Shown one piece after another: positions 16,229 through 25,953 of a stretch of DNA of 64,000 nucleotides; positions within the stretch are counted from its first letter, which is position 1; every line of letters begins with the position of its first letter. This DNA is from Haemophilus parainfluenzae (GTDB taxonomy: Bacteria; Pseudomonadota; Gammaproteobacteria; Enterobacterales; Pasteurellaceae), in contig NZ_UGHY01000002.1 of the NCBI RefSeq assembly GCF_900450995.1, positions 1,421,001-1,485,000 of the forward strand, read 5' to 3'. The notes below the pieces were generated by a model. The model saw only the letters and a program-made list of their open reading frames with translations. It was not told the origin of the DNA and ran no database searches. The position numbers and the translations under genes were made by a program.

Positions 16229-17248
16229 TTGAACCGTCTAACCTTAGCGTTAGATGTGATGGGCGGGGACATTGGTCCCCGTATTACTATCCCCGCATCT
16301 CTTTCAGCGTTGGAAGCAGATCCAATGCTTTCTTTAGTGCTGTTTGGCGATAGCCAACAAATTTCTCCCTTGCTGGAAAATGCACCTTCTCCTCTTTTAG
16401 AACGTATTCAAATTCATCATTGCACTAAGACTATTGATAACAATCAAGGTATTTCTCATGCATTGCGTCATAGCAAAGGCACGTCGATGCGTTTAGCGAT
16501 TGAAATGGTTCAGAAAGGAGAGGCACAAGGTTGTGTGAGTGCAGGAAATACGGGGGCATTGATGGGATTGTCAAAGGTACTCTTACAGCCTTTAGAAGGG
16601 ATTCAACGCCCTGCGTTGGTATCCTTATTACCGTCGATGACGGGTGATAAAACCGTGATGTTAGATTTAGGCGCAAACGTAGAATGTTCTGCTCAAAATC
16701 TTTATGAATTTGCCGTCATGGGCTCGATCTTTGCCGAAAACCGATTGAACTTAGTTTATCCACGTATTGCCTTACTCAATATTGGTGTGGAAGAAATTAA
16801 AGGACATCAATCCATTCGTGAAGCCTCGAATTTATTAGAAAAATCGACCGCACTTAATTATACCGGCTTTATTGAAGGTAACCTTTTATTAAATGGTGTG
16901 GCTGATGTGATCGTGAGTGATGGGTTTTCGGGAAATATTGCATTAAAAACCCTTGAAGGGGCGGCTAAGAATCTGTTATCCCTTCTGAAAGGAAAAGAAA
17001 AACAGCCTATTTTTAAATCATTTGCCAAATTTATTCTGCGTTTTTTCTTTAAGGATGCTTATCATCGCTTGAAACGTATTAACCCAGATGAATATAATGG
17101 GGCATCTTTACTCGGATTAACGGCTGTTGTGGTGAAAAGCCATGGCAGCGCAAATGTGGATGCATTTGCTCGTGCAATTGCGGATGCAGCTTTGCAAGCT
17201 CGTTTGCAAATTCCACAAAAAATCTTGGCGGGTTTACAACGTTATTAA
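16229..17248 (+). CDS. plsX: Phosphate acyltransferase PlsX
   Basis: PlsX converts acyl-ACP and phosphate to acyl-phosphate, feeding PlsY in phospholipid synthesis. The 339-residue protein starts at a TTG codon: NRLTLALDVMGGDIGP aligns directly with the E. coli N-terminus TRLTLALDVMGGD, and no ATG suits. Family stretches include CVSAGNTGALMGL, LLNIGVEEIKGHQSIREAS and SDGFSGNIALKTLEG. It follows rpmF by 21 bp and precedes fabH by 18 bp, in the conserved acyl-chain cluster. An uptake signal lies within the coding sequence near 16850. Confidence 0.95.
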   Translation: MNRLTLALDVMGGDIGPRITIPASLSALEADPMLSLVLFGDSQQISPLLENAPSPLLERIQIHHCTKTIDNNQGISHALRHSKGTSMRLAIEMVQKGEAQGCVSAGNTGALMGLSKVLLQPLEGIQRPALVSLLPSMTGDKTVMLDLGANVECSAQNLYEFAVMGSIFAENRLNLVYPRIALLNIGVEEIKGHQSIREASNLLEKSTALNYTGFIEGNLLLNGVADVIVSDGFSGNIALKTLEGAAKNLLSLLKGKEKQPIFKSFAKFILRFFFKDAYHRLKRINPDEYNGASLLGLTAVVVKSHGSANVDAFARAIADAALQARLQIPQKILAGLQRY

Positions 17249-17266
17249 TTAATAAGTTTTGATATT

Positions 17267-18217
17267 ATGAATAGTAGAATTTTATCCACCGGTAGCTATT
17301 TGCCGAGCCATATTCGTACCAATGCGGATTTGGAAAAAATGGTTGATACTTCAGATGAATGGATCGTGACGCGTTCTGGCATCCGTGAACGTCGTATTGC
17401 TGAAGCAGATGAAACTGTTGCAACAATGGGATGTGAAGCAGCCAAAAAGGCACTTGAAATGGCTAATCTTGATCCTCAAGAAATTGAGTTGATCATCGTT
17501 GCGACAACCAGTGGTTCTCATGCTTATCCAAGTTCAGCTTGCCAAGTTCAAGGTTTATTAGGTATCGAAGATGCGATTTCTTTTGATTTAGCGGCGGCTT
17601 GTACTGGTTTTGTTTATGCTTTAGGCGTAGCGGATAAATTTATTCGTTCAGGTAGCGTGAAAAAAGCCCTTGTGATTGGTGCGGATCTTAACTCGCGTAA
17701 ATTAGACGAAACTGATCGTAGTACTGTCGTGTTATTTGGCGATGGTGCAGGTGCGGTGATTTTAGAAGCATCAGAGCAAGAAGGCATTATTTCAACGCAT
17801 TTACATGCATCACCAGATAACAATGCGGCATTACAGCTTCCACAAGCAGAACGTGGCGTGGAGAAATCTGGCTATATTGAAATGCAAGGTAATGAAACCT
17901 TTAAATTAGCGGTACGTGAGCTTTCTAATGTCGTGGAAGAAACCCTTTCTGCCAATAATCTCCAAAAAACAGATATCGACTGGCTTGTGCCACATCAAGC
18001 GAATTTACGTATTATCACGGCGACAGCAAAAAAATTAGAGATGGATATGTCGCAAGTGGTGGTAACGCTTGATCGTACAGCCAATACCAGTGCGGCGACT
18101 GTACCAACCGCTTTGGATGAAGCGGTGCGTGATGGCCGAATTCAACGCGGTCAATTGCTTTTACTCGAAGCTTTTGGCGGTGGTTGGACTTGGGGTTCAG
18201 CATTGGTGCGATTCTAA
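17267..18217 (+). CDS. fabH: Beta-ketoacyl-ACP synthase III
   Basis: FabH starts fatty-acid chains by condensing acetyl-CoA with malonyl-ACP. The 316-residue thiolase-fold protein carries the catalytic cysteine in [13 protein letters not shown] (about residue 112), the histidine in [11 protein letters not shown] and the asparagine in [17 protein letters not shown], completing the Cys-His-Asn triad. Length and triad are normal. It is followed by an inverted pair of uptake signals and then fabD. Confidence 0.96.
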   Translation: MNSRILSTGSYLPSHIRTNADLEKMVDTSDEWIVTRSGIRERRIAEADETVATMGCEAAKKALEMANLDPQEIELIIVATTSGSHAYPSSACQVQGLLGIEDAISFDLAAACTGFVYALGVADKFIRSGSVKKALVIGADLNSRKLDETDRSTVVLFGDGAGAVILEASEQEGIISTHLHASPDNNAALQLPQAERGVEKSGYIEMQGNETFKLAVRELSNVVEETLSANNLQKTDIDWLVPHQANLRIITATAKKLEMDMSQVVVTLDRTANTSAATVPTALDEAVRDGRIQRGQLLLLEAFGGGWTWGSALVRF

Positions 18218-18246
18218 TTAATTTGTTAGAATCCCGACAGAATTTT

Positions 18247-18275
18247 AAAAGTGCGGTTAAATTTGACCGCACTTT
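18247..18275 (+). terminator. Inverted uptake-signal hairpin between fabH and fabD
   Basis: AAAGTGCGGT and ACCGCACTTT face each other across 9 nt, forming a 10-bp stem from two uptake-signal cores. Only a short T run follows, so termination may be partial, leaving fabD transcription possible. Confidence 0.6.
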
Positions 18276-18309
18276 CAACATTTAAACGATGAAGAAATAG
18301 GAAGAAAAC

Positions 18310-19248
18310 ATGAAAAAATTCGCAATGGTTTTTCCAGGACAAGGTTCTCAAGCTGTTGGCATGTTAGCTGATCTTGCTAACGAATATCCGGTAGTCACTG
18401 AGACTTTTAAACAAGCATCTGAAGCGCTTGGCTATGATTTATGGAACTTGGTTCAACAAGGTCAAGCAGAAGAATTAAATAAAACTTGGCAAACTCAGCC
18501 GGCATTATTAGCGGCATCCGTTGCGATTTTCCGTGTATGGCAAGAAAAATACCCACAATTACAACCAAGCGTGATGGCTGGTCACAGTTTAGGTGAATAT
18601 TCAGCATTAGTTTGTGCCGGTGTCATTGATTTTAAAGATGCGATCAAATTAGTCGAATTACGCGGTAAATTAATGCAGCAAGCGGTACCTGAAGGTACTG
18701 GTGCAATGTATGCGATTATTGGTTTAGATAATGAAGCGATTATTAATGCATGTAAACAAGCCGAGCAAGGTGAGGTAGTATCTGCAGTAAACTTTAACTC
18801 TCCAGGCCAAGTAGTCATTGCGGGAGCGAAAGAAGCGGTAGAACGTGCGGCTGCATTATGTAAAGAAGCTGGCGCAAAACGTGCTTTACCATTAGCGGTA
18901 AGTGTTCCTTCACATTGCGCATTAATGAAACCAGCAGCAGAACAATTAGCCGTAACACTTGAAGGCATTACGCTTAATGCGCCAGCAACACCAGTATTAA
19001 ACAACGTGGATGTCAAAGCAGAAACAGAAAGTACAGAAATTCGTACCGCACTTATTCGTCAATTATATAGCCCTGTTCGTTGGACTGAAACCGTTGAGAA
19101 AATGGCACAAGATGGCGTAGAAGTTTTAGTTGAAATCGGCCCAGGTAAAGTATTAAACGGTTTAACAAAACGTATCGTGGCAGAATTACAAGCAACATCA
19201 GTAAACGATGTGGCATCATTAGATGCTGTTGAAGCATTATTAGCATAA
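18310..19248 (+). CDS. fabD: Malonyl-CoA:ACP transacylase
   Basis: FabD moves malonyl groups from CoA to acyl carrier protein. The 312-residue protein has the FPGQGSQ start (residues 9-15), the active-site serine in MAGHSLGEYSAL (near residue 92) and the histidine in SVPSHCALM. Standard length. It precedes fabG by 13 bp in the fab cluster. Confidence 0.96.
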   Translation: MKKFAMVFPGQGSQAVGMLADLANEYPVVTETFKQASEALGYDLWNLVQQGQAEELNKTWQTQPALLAASVAIFRVWQEKYPQLQPSVMAGHSLGEYSALVCAGVIDFKDAIKLVELRGKLMQQAVPEGTGAMYAIIGLDNEAIINACKQAEQGEVVSAVNFNSPGQVVIAGAKEAVERAAALCKEAGAKRALPLAVSVPSHCALMKPAAEQLAVTLEGITLNAPATPVLNNVDVKAETESTEIRTALIRQLYSPVRWTETVEKMAQDGVEVLVEIGPGKVLNGLTKRIVAELQATSVNDVASLDAVEALLA

Positions 19249-19261
19249 AAGGGGATTAAAA

Positions 19262-19990
19262 ATGCAAAATAAAATCGCATTAGTGACAGGTGCAACACGT
19301 GGTATTGGCCGCGCAATTGCAGAAGAATTAGCATCAAAAGGTGCATTTGTAATTGGTACCGCAACCTCTGAAAAAGGTGCAGATACAATTTCTTCTTACC
19401 TTGGCGATAAAGGTAAAGGTTTAGTATTAAATGTGGCGGATAAAGAAAGTATTGATGCCGTATTAGAGCAAATTAAAGAACAATTTGGTGATATTGATAT
19501 CCTCGTGAATAACGCAGGTATCACACGCGATAACTTATTAATGCGTATGAAAGATGAAGAATGGTTCGATATTATGCAAACCAACTTAACTTCTGTATTC
19601 CATCTTTCTAAAGCGATGTTACGTTCCATGATGAAAAAACGTTTCGGTCGTATCATTACTATTGGCTCAGTTGTGGGCTCAATGGGTAATCCGGGTCAAT
19701 CTAACTATTGTGCAGCAAAAGCGGGTTTGATTGGTTTCTCTAAAGGCTTAGCGAAAGAAGTGGCATCACGTGGCATTACAGTAAACGTTGTGGCTCCTGG
19801 CTTCATCGCAACGGATATGACAGAAGTGCTTACTGAAGAACAAAAAGCAGGTATTCTTGGTAATGTCCCTGCAGGTCGTTTAGGTGAGCCAAAAGATATC
19901 GCAAAAGCGGTGGCGTTTTTAGCTTCTGATGATGCGGCTTATATTACGGGTACTACATTGCATGTGAATGGCGGCTTATATATGAGCTAA
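19262..19990 (+). CDS. fabG: 3-oxoacyl-ACP reductase
   Basis: FabG is the NADPH-dependent ketoreductase of the fatty-acid elongation cycle. The 242-residue short-chain dehydrogenase shows the cofactor motif TGATRGIGRAIAEEL (about residues 9-23), NNAG, the catalytic serine at SVVGSMGN and the YCAAKAG tyrosine/lysine pair. It ends with the family signature ITGTTLHVNGGLYMS. It is the last gene before a terminator; acpP has its own promoter downstream. Confidence 0.96.
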   Translation: MQNKIALVTGATRGIGRAIAEELASKGAFVIGTATSEKGADTISSYLGDKGKGLVLNVADKESIDAVLEQIKEQFGDIDILVNNAGITRDNLLMRMKDEEWFDIMQTNLTSVFHLSKAMLRSMMKKRFGRIITIGSVVGSMGNPGQSNYCAAKAGLIGFSKGLAKEVASRGITVNVVAPGFIATDMTEVLTEEQKAGILGNVPAGRLGEPKDIAKAVAFLASDDAAYITGTTLHVNGGLYMS

Positions 19991-20067
19991 CCCTTTAGGG
20001 GATATATATCTGGGATTTTGTCTATAAAATATAGCAAAGCAGTTTAGTTAATGATAAAATCCCAATC

Positions 20068-20114
20068 GCAATGTAACTTTTTCTCTGTATGTGTTTTTAC
20101 ATTGCCTGTTTTTT
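20068..20114 (+). terminator. Terminator after fabG
   Basis: A perfect 9-bp stem (GCAATGTAA / TTACATTGC) encloses a 20-nt loop and is followed by CTG and six T residues. It separates fabG from the acpP promoter. Confidence 0.65.
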
Positions 20115-20138
20115 GTGGTGCGACCACCTAAGAAATAG

Positions 20139-20166
20139 TTGCAACTTTATCAAAAATGCATACACT
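20139..20166 (+). promoter_or_regulatory. acpP promoter
   Basis: TTGCAA (20139-20144), a 16-bp spacer and TACACT (20161-20166) lie 42 bp before the acpP ATG and just after a hairpin (GTGGT / ACCAC). Confidence 0.5.
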
Positions 20167-20207
20167 AACCGCTCTTAAATGAGTTAAAACAACAATAGGA
20201 AAAACAA

Positions 20208-20438
20208 ATGAGTATTGAAGAACGCGTGAAAAAAATCATCGTTGAACAATTAGGTGTTAAAGAAGAAGACGTAAAACCAGAAGCTTCTTTCGTTGAAGAT
20301 TTAGGTGCGGACTCTTTAGATACAGTTGAATTAGTAATGGCTTTAGAAGAAGAATTCGATATCGAAATTCCTGATGAAGAAGCTGAAAAAATCACAACTG
20401 TTCAATCTGCGATTGACTACGTTCAAAACAATCAGTAA
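20208..20438 (+). CDS. acpP: Acyl carrier protein
   Basis: A 76-residue acidic carrier protein that holds growing acyl chains on a phosphopantetheine arm. The attachment serine is in the conserved [20 protein letters not shown] (about residue 37). The sequence [17 protein letters not shown] is typical of gamma-proteobacterial ACP. A strong AATAGGA ribosome-binding site and its own promoter fit its very high expression. Confidence 0.97.
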   Translation: MSIEERVKKIIVEQLGVKEEDVKPEASFVEDLGADSLDTVELVMALEEEFDIEIPDEEAEKITTVQSAIDYVQNNQ

Positions 20439-20448
20439 TTTTTAAGTT

Positions 20449-20479
20449 GGGCGATCTTTTAGGTCGCCTAATTTTTTTC
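20449..20479 (+). terminator. Terminator after acpP
   Basis: The stem GGGCGATC / GGTCGCCT (one mismatch) is followed by TAATTTTTTT, 10 bp after the acpP stop. Confidence 0.75.
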
Positions 20480-20609
20480 TTTAAATTCCTTTTCTAAATT
20501 ATTTATCTTCAAATAAAACAAAATATATTTAAATCTTCTAAATTTCTGACTGCACTTTTCTTTATTTAATCTTTCTCAGATTTGCTTTTATTATTTAGTT
20601 CCTTATTTT

Positions 20610-20623
20610 TTGATTTAAAACAA
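20610..20623 (+). promoter_or_regulatory. Candidate FNR site upstream of dcuB
   Basis: TTGATTTAAAACAA matches the FNR consensus (TTGAT-N4-ATCAA) at 9 of 10 positions. A plausible -10 (TAATAT, 20665-20670) puts the predicted start near 20677, so the site is centred about 60 bp upstream, a common activating position. Anaerobic induction of a fumarate/succinate antiporter fits FNR control. Confidence 0.6.
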
Positions 20624-20718
20624 AATTTATCCTAAAAATACTTATTATGAGTTAATTTTGGTGCTAATATCTGGTCCAAATTTTTTCTAATTAACCATAA
20701 AATGATTCGGAGTATCTT

Positions 20719-22386
20719 ATGGATTTTCTAATGAACCTAGGTGAAGGTAGCCAGTTTGCGATTCAGCTTGCTATTGTTCTTATCTGTTTATTTTACGGGG
20801 CAAAAAAAGGTGGTATCGCACTGGGTATGCTCGGTGGAGTAGGCTTAATTGTTCTTGTTTTCGGCTTTGGTATTGAACCAGGTAAGCCTGCTATCGATGT
20901 TATGTTAACCATCCTTGCGGTGGTGGTGACATCAGCAACATTACAAGCCAGTGGTGGTTTAGATGTCATGTTACAAATCGCGGAGAAAATGCTTCGTCGT
21001 AACCCGAAATATGTCAGTATTTTGGCTCCGTTTGTAACCTGTTTCTTAACCATTTTATGTGGTACAGGTCATGTGGTTTATACCATGTTACCAATCATCT
21101 ATGATATCGCGATCAAAAATGATATTCGTCCTGAACGTCCAATGGCGGCAAGTTCAATTGCCTCTCAAATGGGTATCATCGCGTCACCAGTTTCTGTGGC
21201 AGTAGTGACTTTAACCACATTCTTAGTGAATGCTAAAACCCCATTAGCAGGTTTTGATGGCTATTTAGATTTATTAAAAATTACCGTGCCTTCAACCCTT
21301 TGCGGCGTGTTAGCTATCGGTATTTTCAGCTGGTTCCGTGGTAAAGATTTAGATAAAGACCCAGAATTCCAAGAGAAATTAAAAGATCCCGAATTCAAAA
21401 AATATGTTTATGGTGATAGCACATCATTGTTAGATAAGAAATTACCACAATCTAGCTGGAATGCGATGTGGATCTTCTTTGGTGCGATTTTAGTAGTTGC
21501 CCTATTAGGTTACTTTAAAGATTTACGCCCAGCCTTTGAAAAATCAGCACCAGCTCAAGTGGTAGAAATCGTTTCTGCTGATAAAGCTGTGAAAACCTTT
21601 AATATTAAAGACGGTAAAATCGTTGCGTTAGCGAAAGACGGTACATTAGTGCTTGATGTTAAAGACAGTAAAGCAAAAGCAAAAACTGCCTATAACAACG
21701 TTGCGATTTATAATGATAAAGGTGAAGTTGTTCAAACAATTACCGTTCAAGATAACGGTGTTGTAATTACAGCGGGAGATAAAACAGAAACGATTGATAA
21801 TGCTGCAATCGTATTAAAAGACACTGCGAAGAAAAAAGTGAATTTAAGTATGGTTCACGTTATTCAAATCTTCATGTTATTAGCGGGCGCATTAATTGTT
21901 ATCTTTACTAAAACTGATGCGGGTAAAATCAGTAAAAATGAAATTTTCCGTTCAGGTATGATTGCGTTAGTGGCTGTATTCGGAATTTCTTGGATGGCAG
22001 AAACCATGTTTACTGTCCACACCCCAATGATGAAAGCGGCACTTGGTGATGTGGTAAAAGCGCATCCTTGGACTTATGCATTAATGTTGTTATTAATTTC
22101 TAAATTCGTAAATTCACAAGCCGCAGCATTAGTTGCATTCGTTCCTCTTGCTTTGGGTATCGGTGTTGATCCAGCGATTGTCTTGGCCTTTGCTTCAGCT
22201 TGTTACGGTTACTACATTTTACCTACTTACCCAAGTGATCTTGCGGCAATCCAATTTGACCGTTCAGGTACCACTCATATCGGTAAGTTTGTAATTAACC
22301 ACAGCTTTATTTTACCGGGCTTAATTGGTGTAATCACTTCATGTATCTTTGGTTACATTTTCACAAGCTTGTTTGGTTATCTATAA
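20719..22386 (+). CDS. dcuB: Anaerobic C4-dicarboxylate transporter with an extra internal domain
   Basis: An inner-membrane antiporter exchanging fumarate, malate or aspartate for succinate during anaerobic fumarate respiration. Long stretches match E. coli DcuB almost exactly (for example [72 protein letters not shown]). At 555 residues it is about 110 longer than E. coli DcuB. The excess is one block at about residues 275-375 (21541-21843), hydrophilic and rich in short beta-type strands (for example [20 protein letters not shown]), where E. coli has only a short loop. An uptake-signal-free strong terminator follows. Function secure; the role of the insert is unknown. Confidence 0.92.
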   Translation: MDFLMNLGEGSQFAIQLAIVLICLFYGAKKGGIALGMLGGVGLIVLVFGFGIEPGKPAIDVMLTILAVVVTSATLQASGGLDVMLQIAEKMLRRNPKYVSILAPFVTCFLTILCGTGHVVYTMLPIIYDIAIKNDIRPERPMAASSIASQMGIIASPVSVAVVTLTTFLVNAKTPLAGFDGYLDLLKITVPSTLCGVLAIGIFSWFRGKDLDKDPEFQEKLKDPEFKKYVYGDSTSLLDKKLPQSSWNAMWIFFGAILVVALLGYFKDLRPAFEKSAPAQVVEIVSADKAVKTFNIKDGKIVALAKDGTLVLDVKDSKAKAKTAYNNVAIYNDKGEVVQTITVQDNGVVITAGDKTETIDNAAIVLKDTAKKKVNLSMVHVIQIFMLLAGALIVIFTKTDAGKISKNEIFRSGMIALVAVFGISWMAETMFTVHTPMMKAALGDVVKAHPWTYALMLLLISKFVNSQAAALVAFVPLALGIGVDPAIVLAFASACYGYYILPTYPSDLAAIQFDRSGTTHIGKFVINHSFILPGLIGVITSCIFGYIFTSLFGYL

Positions 22387-22407
22387 TTAGCTAACTGATA
22401 AAAGAAA

Positions 22408-22434
22408 AGGCTATTCGTATGAATAGCCTTTTTT
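22408..22434 (+). terminator. Terminator after dcuB
   Basis: The stem AGGCTATTC / GAATAGCCT with a four-base loop is followed by six T residues. Confidence 0.9.
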
Positions 22435-22693
22435 GTTTCTAAAGTGCGGTTGAATTTTAGGATGTTTTATCTCGATGCTCTATTTGACTTTATTATTCAT
22501 TAAAATCCCTAAAAAACTTACCGCACTTTTGCGCTTCTTAAAATAAATTCCAGCTAAAGGTTGAAACATAGGGGGGTTTATTGCGATAATCTTCATTATT
22601 TCTTGGGTGATCTTTCGGGCTGCCATTTTTTCAGGTGACCAGTTTTTATTAGGAAAGATTAATTTGAACATTATTTAAGTTAGAAGAATAACA
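22435..22693. other. Intergenic region between dcuB terminator and aroK
   Basis: About 260 bp with two uptake signals (near 22442 and 22519) and no convincing gene. A 63-codon minus-strand frame (22480-22671) lacks a ribosome-binding site and recognisable similarity. No clear aroK promoter could be picked out. Confidence 0.5.
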
Positions 22694-23236
22694 ATGGCTG
22701 AAAAACGTAATATTTTTTTAGTAGGTCCAATGGGCGCGGGTAAAAGTACCATTGGCCGTCAGCTTGCGCAACAATTGAATATGGATTTTGTCGATTCAGA
22801 TGCAGTAATTGAGGAACGTGCGGGAGCAGACATTAGCTGGATTTTTGATTTAGAAGGCGAAGAAGGCTTTCGTAAGCGTGAAGAACGTATTATCAATGAA
22901 TTGACTCAATTACAAGGCGTCGTGCTTTCTACTGGTGGTGGGGCTGTGATGTCAAAAGAGAATCGAAATTATCTTTCTGCTCGTGGCATTGTCATTTATT
23001 TAGAAACCACGGTAGATAAGCAATATCAACGTACACAACGTGATAAAAAGCGCCCATTATTACAAGGTGCTGATGACCCACGCCAAGTGCTTGAAGATTT
23101 AGCTAAAGTGCGTAATCCGTTATACGAAGAAATTGCGGATATTACTTTACCAACAGATGAGCAAAATGCCAAAGTAATGGTTAATCAAATTGTTGATTTA
23201 ATTGATAATCTAAACGGCTTAAACGGTTCATTCTAA
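22694..23236 (+). CDS. aroK: Shikimate kinase I
   Basis: AroK phosphorylates shikimate in the pathway to chorismate. The 180-residue P-loop kinase has Walker [10 protein letters not shown] at about residues 11-19, the shikimate-binding DSD (about 36-38) and R of FRKREE, the STGGGAV strand and the lid RDKKRPLL. aroB follows after 9 bp, the usual aroKB operon. Confidence 0.96.
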   Translation: MAEKRNIFLVGPMGAGKSTIGRQLAQQLNMDFVDSDAVIEERAGADISWIFDLEGEEGFRKREERIINELTQLQGVVLSTGGGAVMSKENRNYLSARGIVIYLETTVDKQYQRTQRDKKRPLLQGADDPRQVLEDLAKVRNPLYEEIADITLPTDEQNAKVMVNQIVDLIDNLNGLNGSF

Positions 23237-23245
23237 GGATTAAAA

Positions 23246-24334
23246 ATGTTGTGCGTAAATGTTGAATTAAAAGAACGTCGTTATCCCATTTATATTGGCG
23301 AAGGGTTGCTTAAAGATGAAACCTGTTATCCGCTGAAGAAAGGGGATAAAGTGATGATTGTGACTAATCCAACTGTCGCACAATATTATCTTGAAACCGT
23401 TACACAAACTTTAGAAAAAATCGGCTGTCAGGTTGAATCAGTATTATTGCCTGATGGCGAAAAATACAAAACGCTCGATTCTTTAAACCTCATTTTTACC
23501 GCACTTTTAAAACATAATCATGGGCGAGATACCACCATTATTGCATTAGGTGGTGGTGTGATTGGTGATGTGGCAGGTTTTGCCGCCGCAAGTTATCAGC
23601 GTGGTGTGCGTTTTATTCAGATTCCTACCACATTATTAGCCCAAGTAGATTCTTCTGTCGGTGGAAAAACTGCCGTTAATCATGAGTTAGGCAAAAATAT
23701 GGTTGGGGCGTTTTATCAACCTTCTACGGTGATCATTGATACCCTTACGCTCAATACCTTGCCAAAACGTGAAGTGAATGCGGGACTTGCGGAAGTCATT
23801 AAATATGGGGCGATTTTAGATTATGCCTTTTTCGAATGGCTTGAAACTCATATTGATGAATTAGTCGCGTTAAATCAACATTCACTGCAGCATTGTATTG
23901 CGCGTTGTTGCCAAATCAAAGCGGATGTTGTTGCACGCGATGAAACAGAAAAAGGTGATCGTGCATTATTAAATCTCGGTCATACTTTTGGGCATGCGAT
24001 CGAAACGCATCTAGGTTATGGAAACTGGTTACATGGTGAGGCTGTTGCAGCTGGAACCATGATGGCTGCCGTATTATCCGAACAATTAGGTGATCTTTCT
24101 TTTGAAGATGTCGCACGTTTAGAAAAACTTTTAGCACGTGCTAATTTACCAACCGTTTCGCCTGATACCATGCAACCAGACGATTATTTACCGCACATGA
24201 TGCGAGATAAAAAAGTGCTGGCAGGCAAGTTGCGTCTTGTGTTGCTAAAAGCTCTTGGTCAAGCCTACGTGGCGACTGATACTGACAAATCTCTTGTGCT
24301 AAACGCGATTGAGCGTTGCATACAACATGACTAA
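23246..24334 (+). CDS. aroB: 3-dehydroquinate synthase
   Basis: AroB makes the first ring compound of the shikimate pathway from DAHP, using NAD+ and a divalent metal. The 362-residue protein shows the nucleotide-binding [19 protein letters not shown] (about 104-122), [20 protein letters not shown], and metal-binding [12 protein letters not shown] and LHGEAVAAG. Standard length. dam starts 14 bp after its stop, so aroK-aroB-dam probably form one transcript as in other gamma-proteobacteria. Confidence 0.96.
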   Translation: MLCVNVELKERRYPIYIGEGLLKDETCYPLKKGDKVMIVTNPTVAQYYLETVTQTLEKIGCQVESVLLPDGEKYKTLDSLNLIFTALLKHNHGRDTTIIALGGGVIGDVAGFAAASYQRGVRFIQIPTTLLAQVDSSVGGKTAVNHELGKNMVGAFYQPSTVIIDTLTLNTLPKREVNAGLAEVIKYGAILDYAFFEWLETHIDELVALNQHSLQHCIARCCQIKADVVARDETEKGDRALLNLGHTFGHAIETHLGYGNWLHGEAVAAGTMMAAVLSEQLGDLSFEDVARLEKLLARANLPTVSPDTMQPDDYLPHMMRDKKVLAGKLRLVLLKALGQAYVATDTDKSLVLNAIERCIQHD

Positions 24335-24348
24335 CTGTCGTTGCTCTC

Positions 24349-25203
24349 ATGTTGCGTCCGAAAAATAACAAAACGAAACCTCGAATTAAACATCGCCCGT
24401 TTTTGAAGTGGGCGGGCGGTAAATTTCGTTTAACGGACGATCTCAACCGAGTCTTTCCAAAAAGAAAACAGTGTTTAATCGAACCTTTTGTGGGCGCGGG
24501 TGCTGTTTTTTTAAATTCTCATTTTGAACGTTATATTTTGGCAGATATTAATCCTGATTTGATTAACTTGTTTAATATCGTCAAAGACAATGTGGATGCC
24601 TATATTGAGGCTTGTAAGCCAATTTTCTTCGCTGAAAATGCGAATACAGCCGAGTATTATTACGCACAGCGAGATACCTTTAATCAATCAACTGATCCTT
24701 TCGAGCGTTCGGTGTTGTTTCTTTATTTGAACCGCTTTGGGTTTAATGGCTTGTGCCGTTATAACAGTAAAAATGAGTTTAATGTGCCCTTTGGCGCTTA
24801 TAAAACCCATTATTTCCCTGAAGATGAATTACGCTATTTTGCTCATAAGGCACAAAGTGCGGTCTTTTTATGTGCTGATTTTCAACAGACATTTGAATTA
24901 GCGGATAAACACAGCGTGATCTATTGTGATCCTCCTTATGCACCGCTTCCGCAAGATACTAATTTTACTGGATATGCGGGGAATGCTTTTGGGTTTGAGC
25001 ATCAAAAGAATTTAGCGGAATGTGCAAAGAAAGCACAAAAAGAAAAGCAAATTTCTGTCGTGATTTCTAACCACGATACAAAATTCACACGTGAGATTTA
25101 CAAAGGGGCAAAATTTAAACGCGTTAAAGTACAGCGCTCGATCAGTCAATCTTCAGAGAAACGAGTTAAGGTAAAAGAATTAATCGCTATTTTTAAAGGT
25201 TAG
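24349..25203 (+). CDS. dam: DNA adenine methyltransferase (GATC)
   Basis: Dam methylates the adenine of GATC and supports mismatch-repair strand choice and replication timing. The 284-residue protein has the SAM-binding LKWAGGKFRL start, EPFVGAGAVFLNS, the FLYLNRFGFNGLCRYN segment and the catalytic DPPYAPL near residue 194. The N-terminus has a basic extension (LRPKNNKTKPRIKHRPF) relative to E. coli, so the true start could be slightly internal. Position after aroB is the standard Dam locus, distinguishing it from phage orphan methylases. Confidence 0.95.
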   Translation: MLRPKNNKTKPRIKHRPFLKWAGGKFRLTDDLNRVFPKRKQCLIEPFVGAGAVFLNSHFERYILADINPDLINLFNIVKDNVDAYIEACKPIFFAENANTAEYYYAQRDTFNQSTDPFERSVLFLYLNRFGFNGLCRYNSKNEFNVPFGAYKTHYFPEDELRYFAHKAQSAVFLCADFQQTFELADKHSVIYCDPPYAPLPQDTNFTGYAGNAFGFEHQKNLAECAKKAQKEKQISVVISNHDTKFTREIYKGAKFKRVKVQRSISQSSEKRVKVKELIAIFKG

Positions 25204-25204
25204 T

Positions 25205-25525
25205 TTAGCAGGTTAATTCTGGATTGATTTTAATCTCAAAGCCTTTCACTTCGGGATAAGTCGGTTGAATTGCAGCGAGTAATTCACGTTGGCGAAATAA
25301 AATCCCTTGGCGAACGACCGCACTTTTGACTTCGATAAAGAGTTTCCCATCTGTGATGGCGCCTAACCGAAAAAGTCCTTTAAATTCTTGAGGGAAAAGG
25401 CGGCTGATGTTTTGATTCAGTTCATTCAACATTAAGCCTTTCTGCATGATTTTGGCAAATTGTGATCCTTCTAGCACATCAATAATATTCATGGCTTTTT
25501 GATAACGCTCATGCTTGTTTTCCAC
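25205..25525 (-). CDS. DUF721 (DciA-like) family protein
   Basis: A 106-residue protein of the DUF721 family (PF05258), which includes the replicative-helicase loader DciA. In gamma-proteobacteria a DUF721 gene is commonly divergent from secM-secA, exactly as here. The start codon is GTG at 25525, with GGGG upstream. The central segment FRLGAITDGKLFIEVKSAVVRQGILFRQRELLAAI is the KH-like core typical of the family. Whether this copy loads DnaB is inference. An uptake signal lies within the coding sequence. Confidence 0.75.
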   Translation of the reverse strand: MENKHERYQKAMNIIDVLEGSQFAKIMQKGLMLNELNQNISRLFPQEFKGLFRLGAITDGKLFIEVKSAVVRQGILFRQRELLAAIQPTYPEVKGFEIKINPELTC

Positions 25526-25597
25526 AAAAATACCCCAATAATGACTTTATGTTGAATTTCCGATACAATACACACAAATTTTGTCAGAGACAATAAG

Positions 25598-25915
25598 ATG
25601 ATGAAATCAAACAAAGGTAAAACAAATTTCTGGTCGCAGTTGCTGTTAAGCATGATTGCGATTTTTGCTTTACCTGTTGCTCAGGGATTGGAGGTGCCAC
25701 CTTCATCAAATATGAGCGGTGAAAATTACCAAACATCATCTGAACAACATATGTTGATTGCGGTGCGTGAAATTCGTCAAGCATTGCAGGTTCAACCTCA
25801 GCCAATAAATCACAAAACCCATTCAAATCAAAAACACGAAAAAATTCAATCGCACTTTATTGCGGCAGAATTCCCTGTTTTTGCCCCTATTCGTGCCGGC
25901 CCAGCCATCATTTAA
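25598..25915 (+). CDS. secM: SecM secretion monitor, with an altered arrest motif
   Basis: SecM is an exported protein whose ribosome stalls when secretion is slow, opening the mRNA for secA translation. This 105-residue ORF has an uncleaved-looking or Sec signal (WSQLLLSMIAIFALPVAQG, about 12-30), lies 73 bp before secA and ends FPVFAPIRAGPAII. The core IRAGP of the E. coli arrest motif is retained, but the upstream W and I are missing and the nearest phenylalanine on that side is at -12 rather than -13 from the arginine. Two codons follow the proline before the stop codon. The gene is shorter than the 170-residue E. coli protein. Identity is supported by position and motif. Confidence 0.82.
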   Translation: MMKSNKGKTNFWSQLLLSMIAIFALPVAQGLEVPPSSNMSGENYQTSSEQHMLIAVREIRQALQVQPQPINHKTHSNQKHEKIQSHFIAAEFPVFAPIRAGPAII

Positions 25916-25937
25916 TTTTCTTTTATCTTTGAACGAG

Positions 25938-25953
25938 CCGATTTTTTAATCGG
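25938..25953 (+). promoter_or_regulatory. Hairpin in the secM-secA intergenic region
   Basis: CCGATT / AATCGG with a four-T loop, 36 bp before the secA ATG. In E. coli a secM-secA stem-loop hides the secA ribosome-binding site; this shorter hairpin does not directly cover the AGAG site at about 25981, so control may differ. Confidence 0.45.

Noticed and set aside
22480..22671. 63-codon minus-strand ORF before aroK
   Set aside because: No ribosome-binding site, no recognisable similarity, and an uptake signal runs through it. Not reported as a gene.
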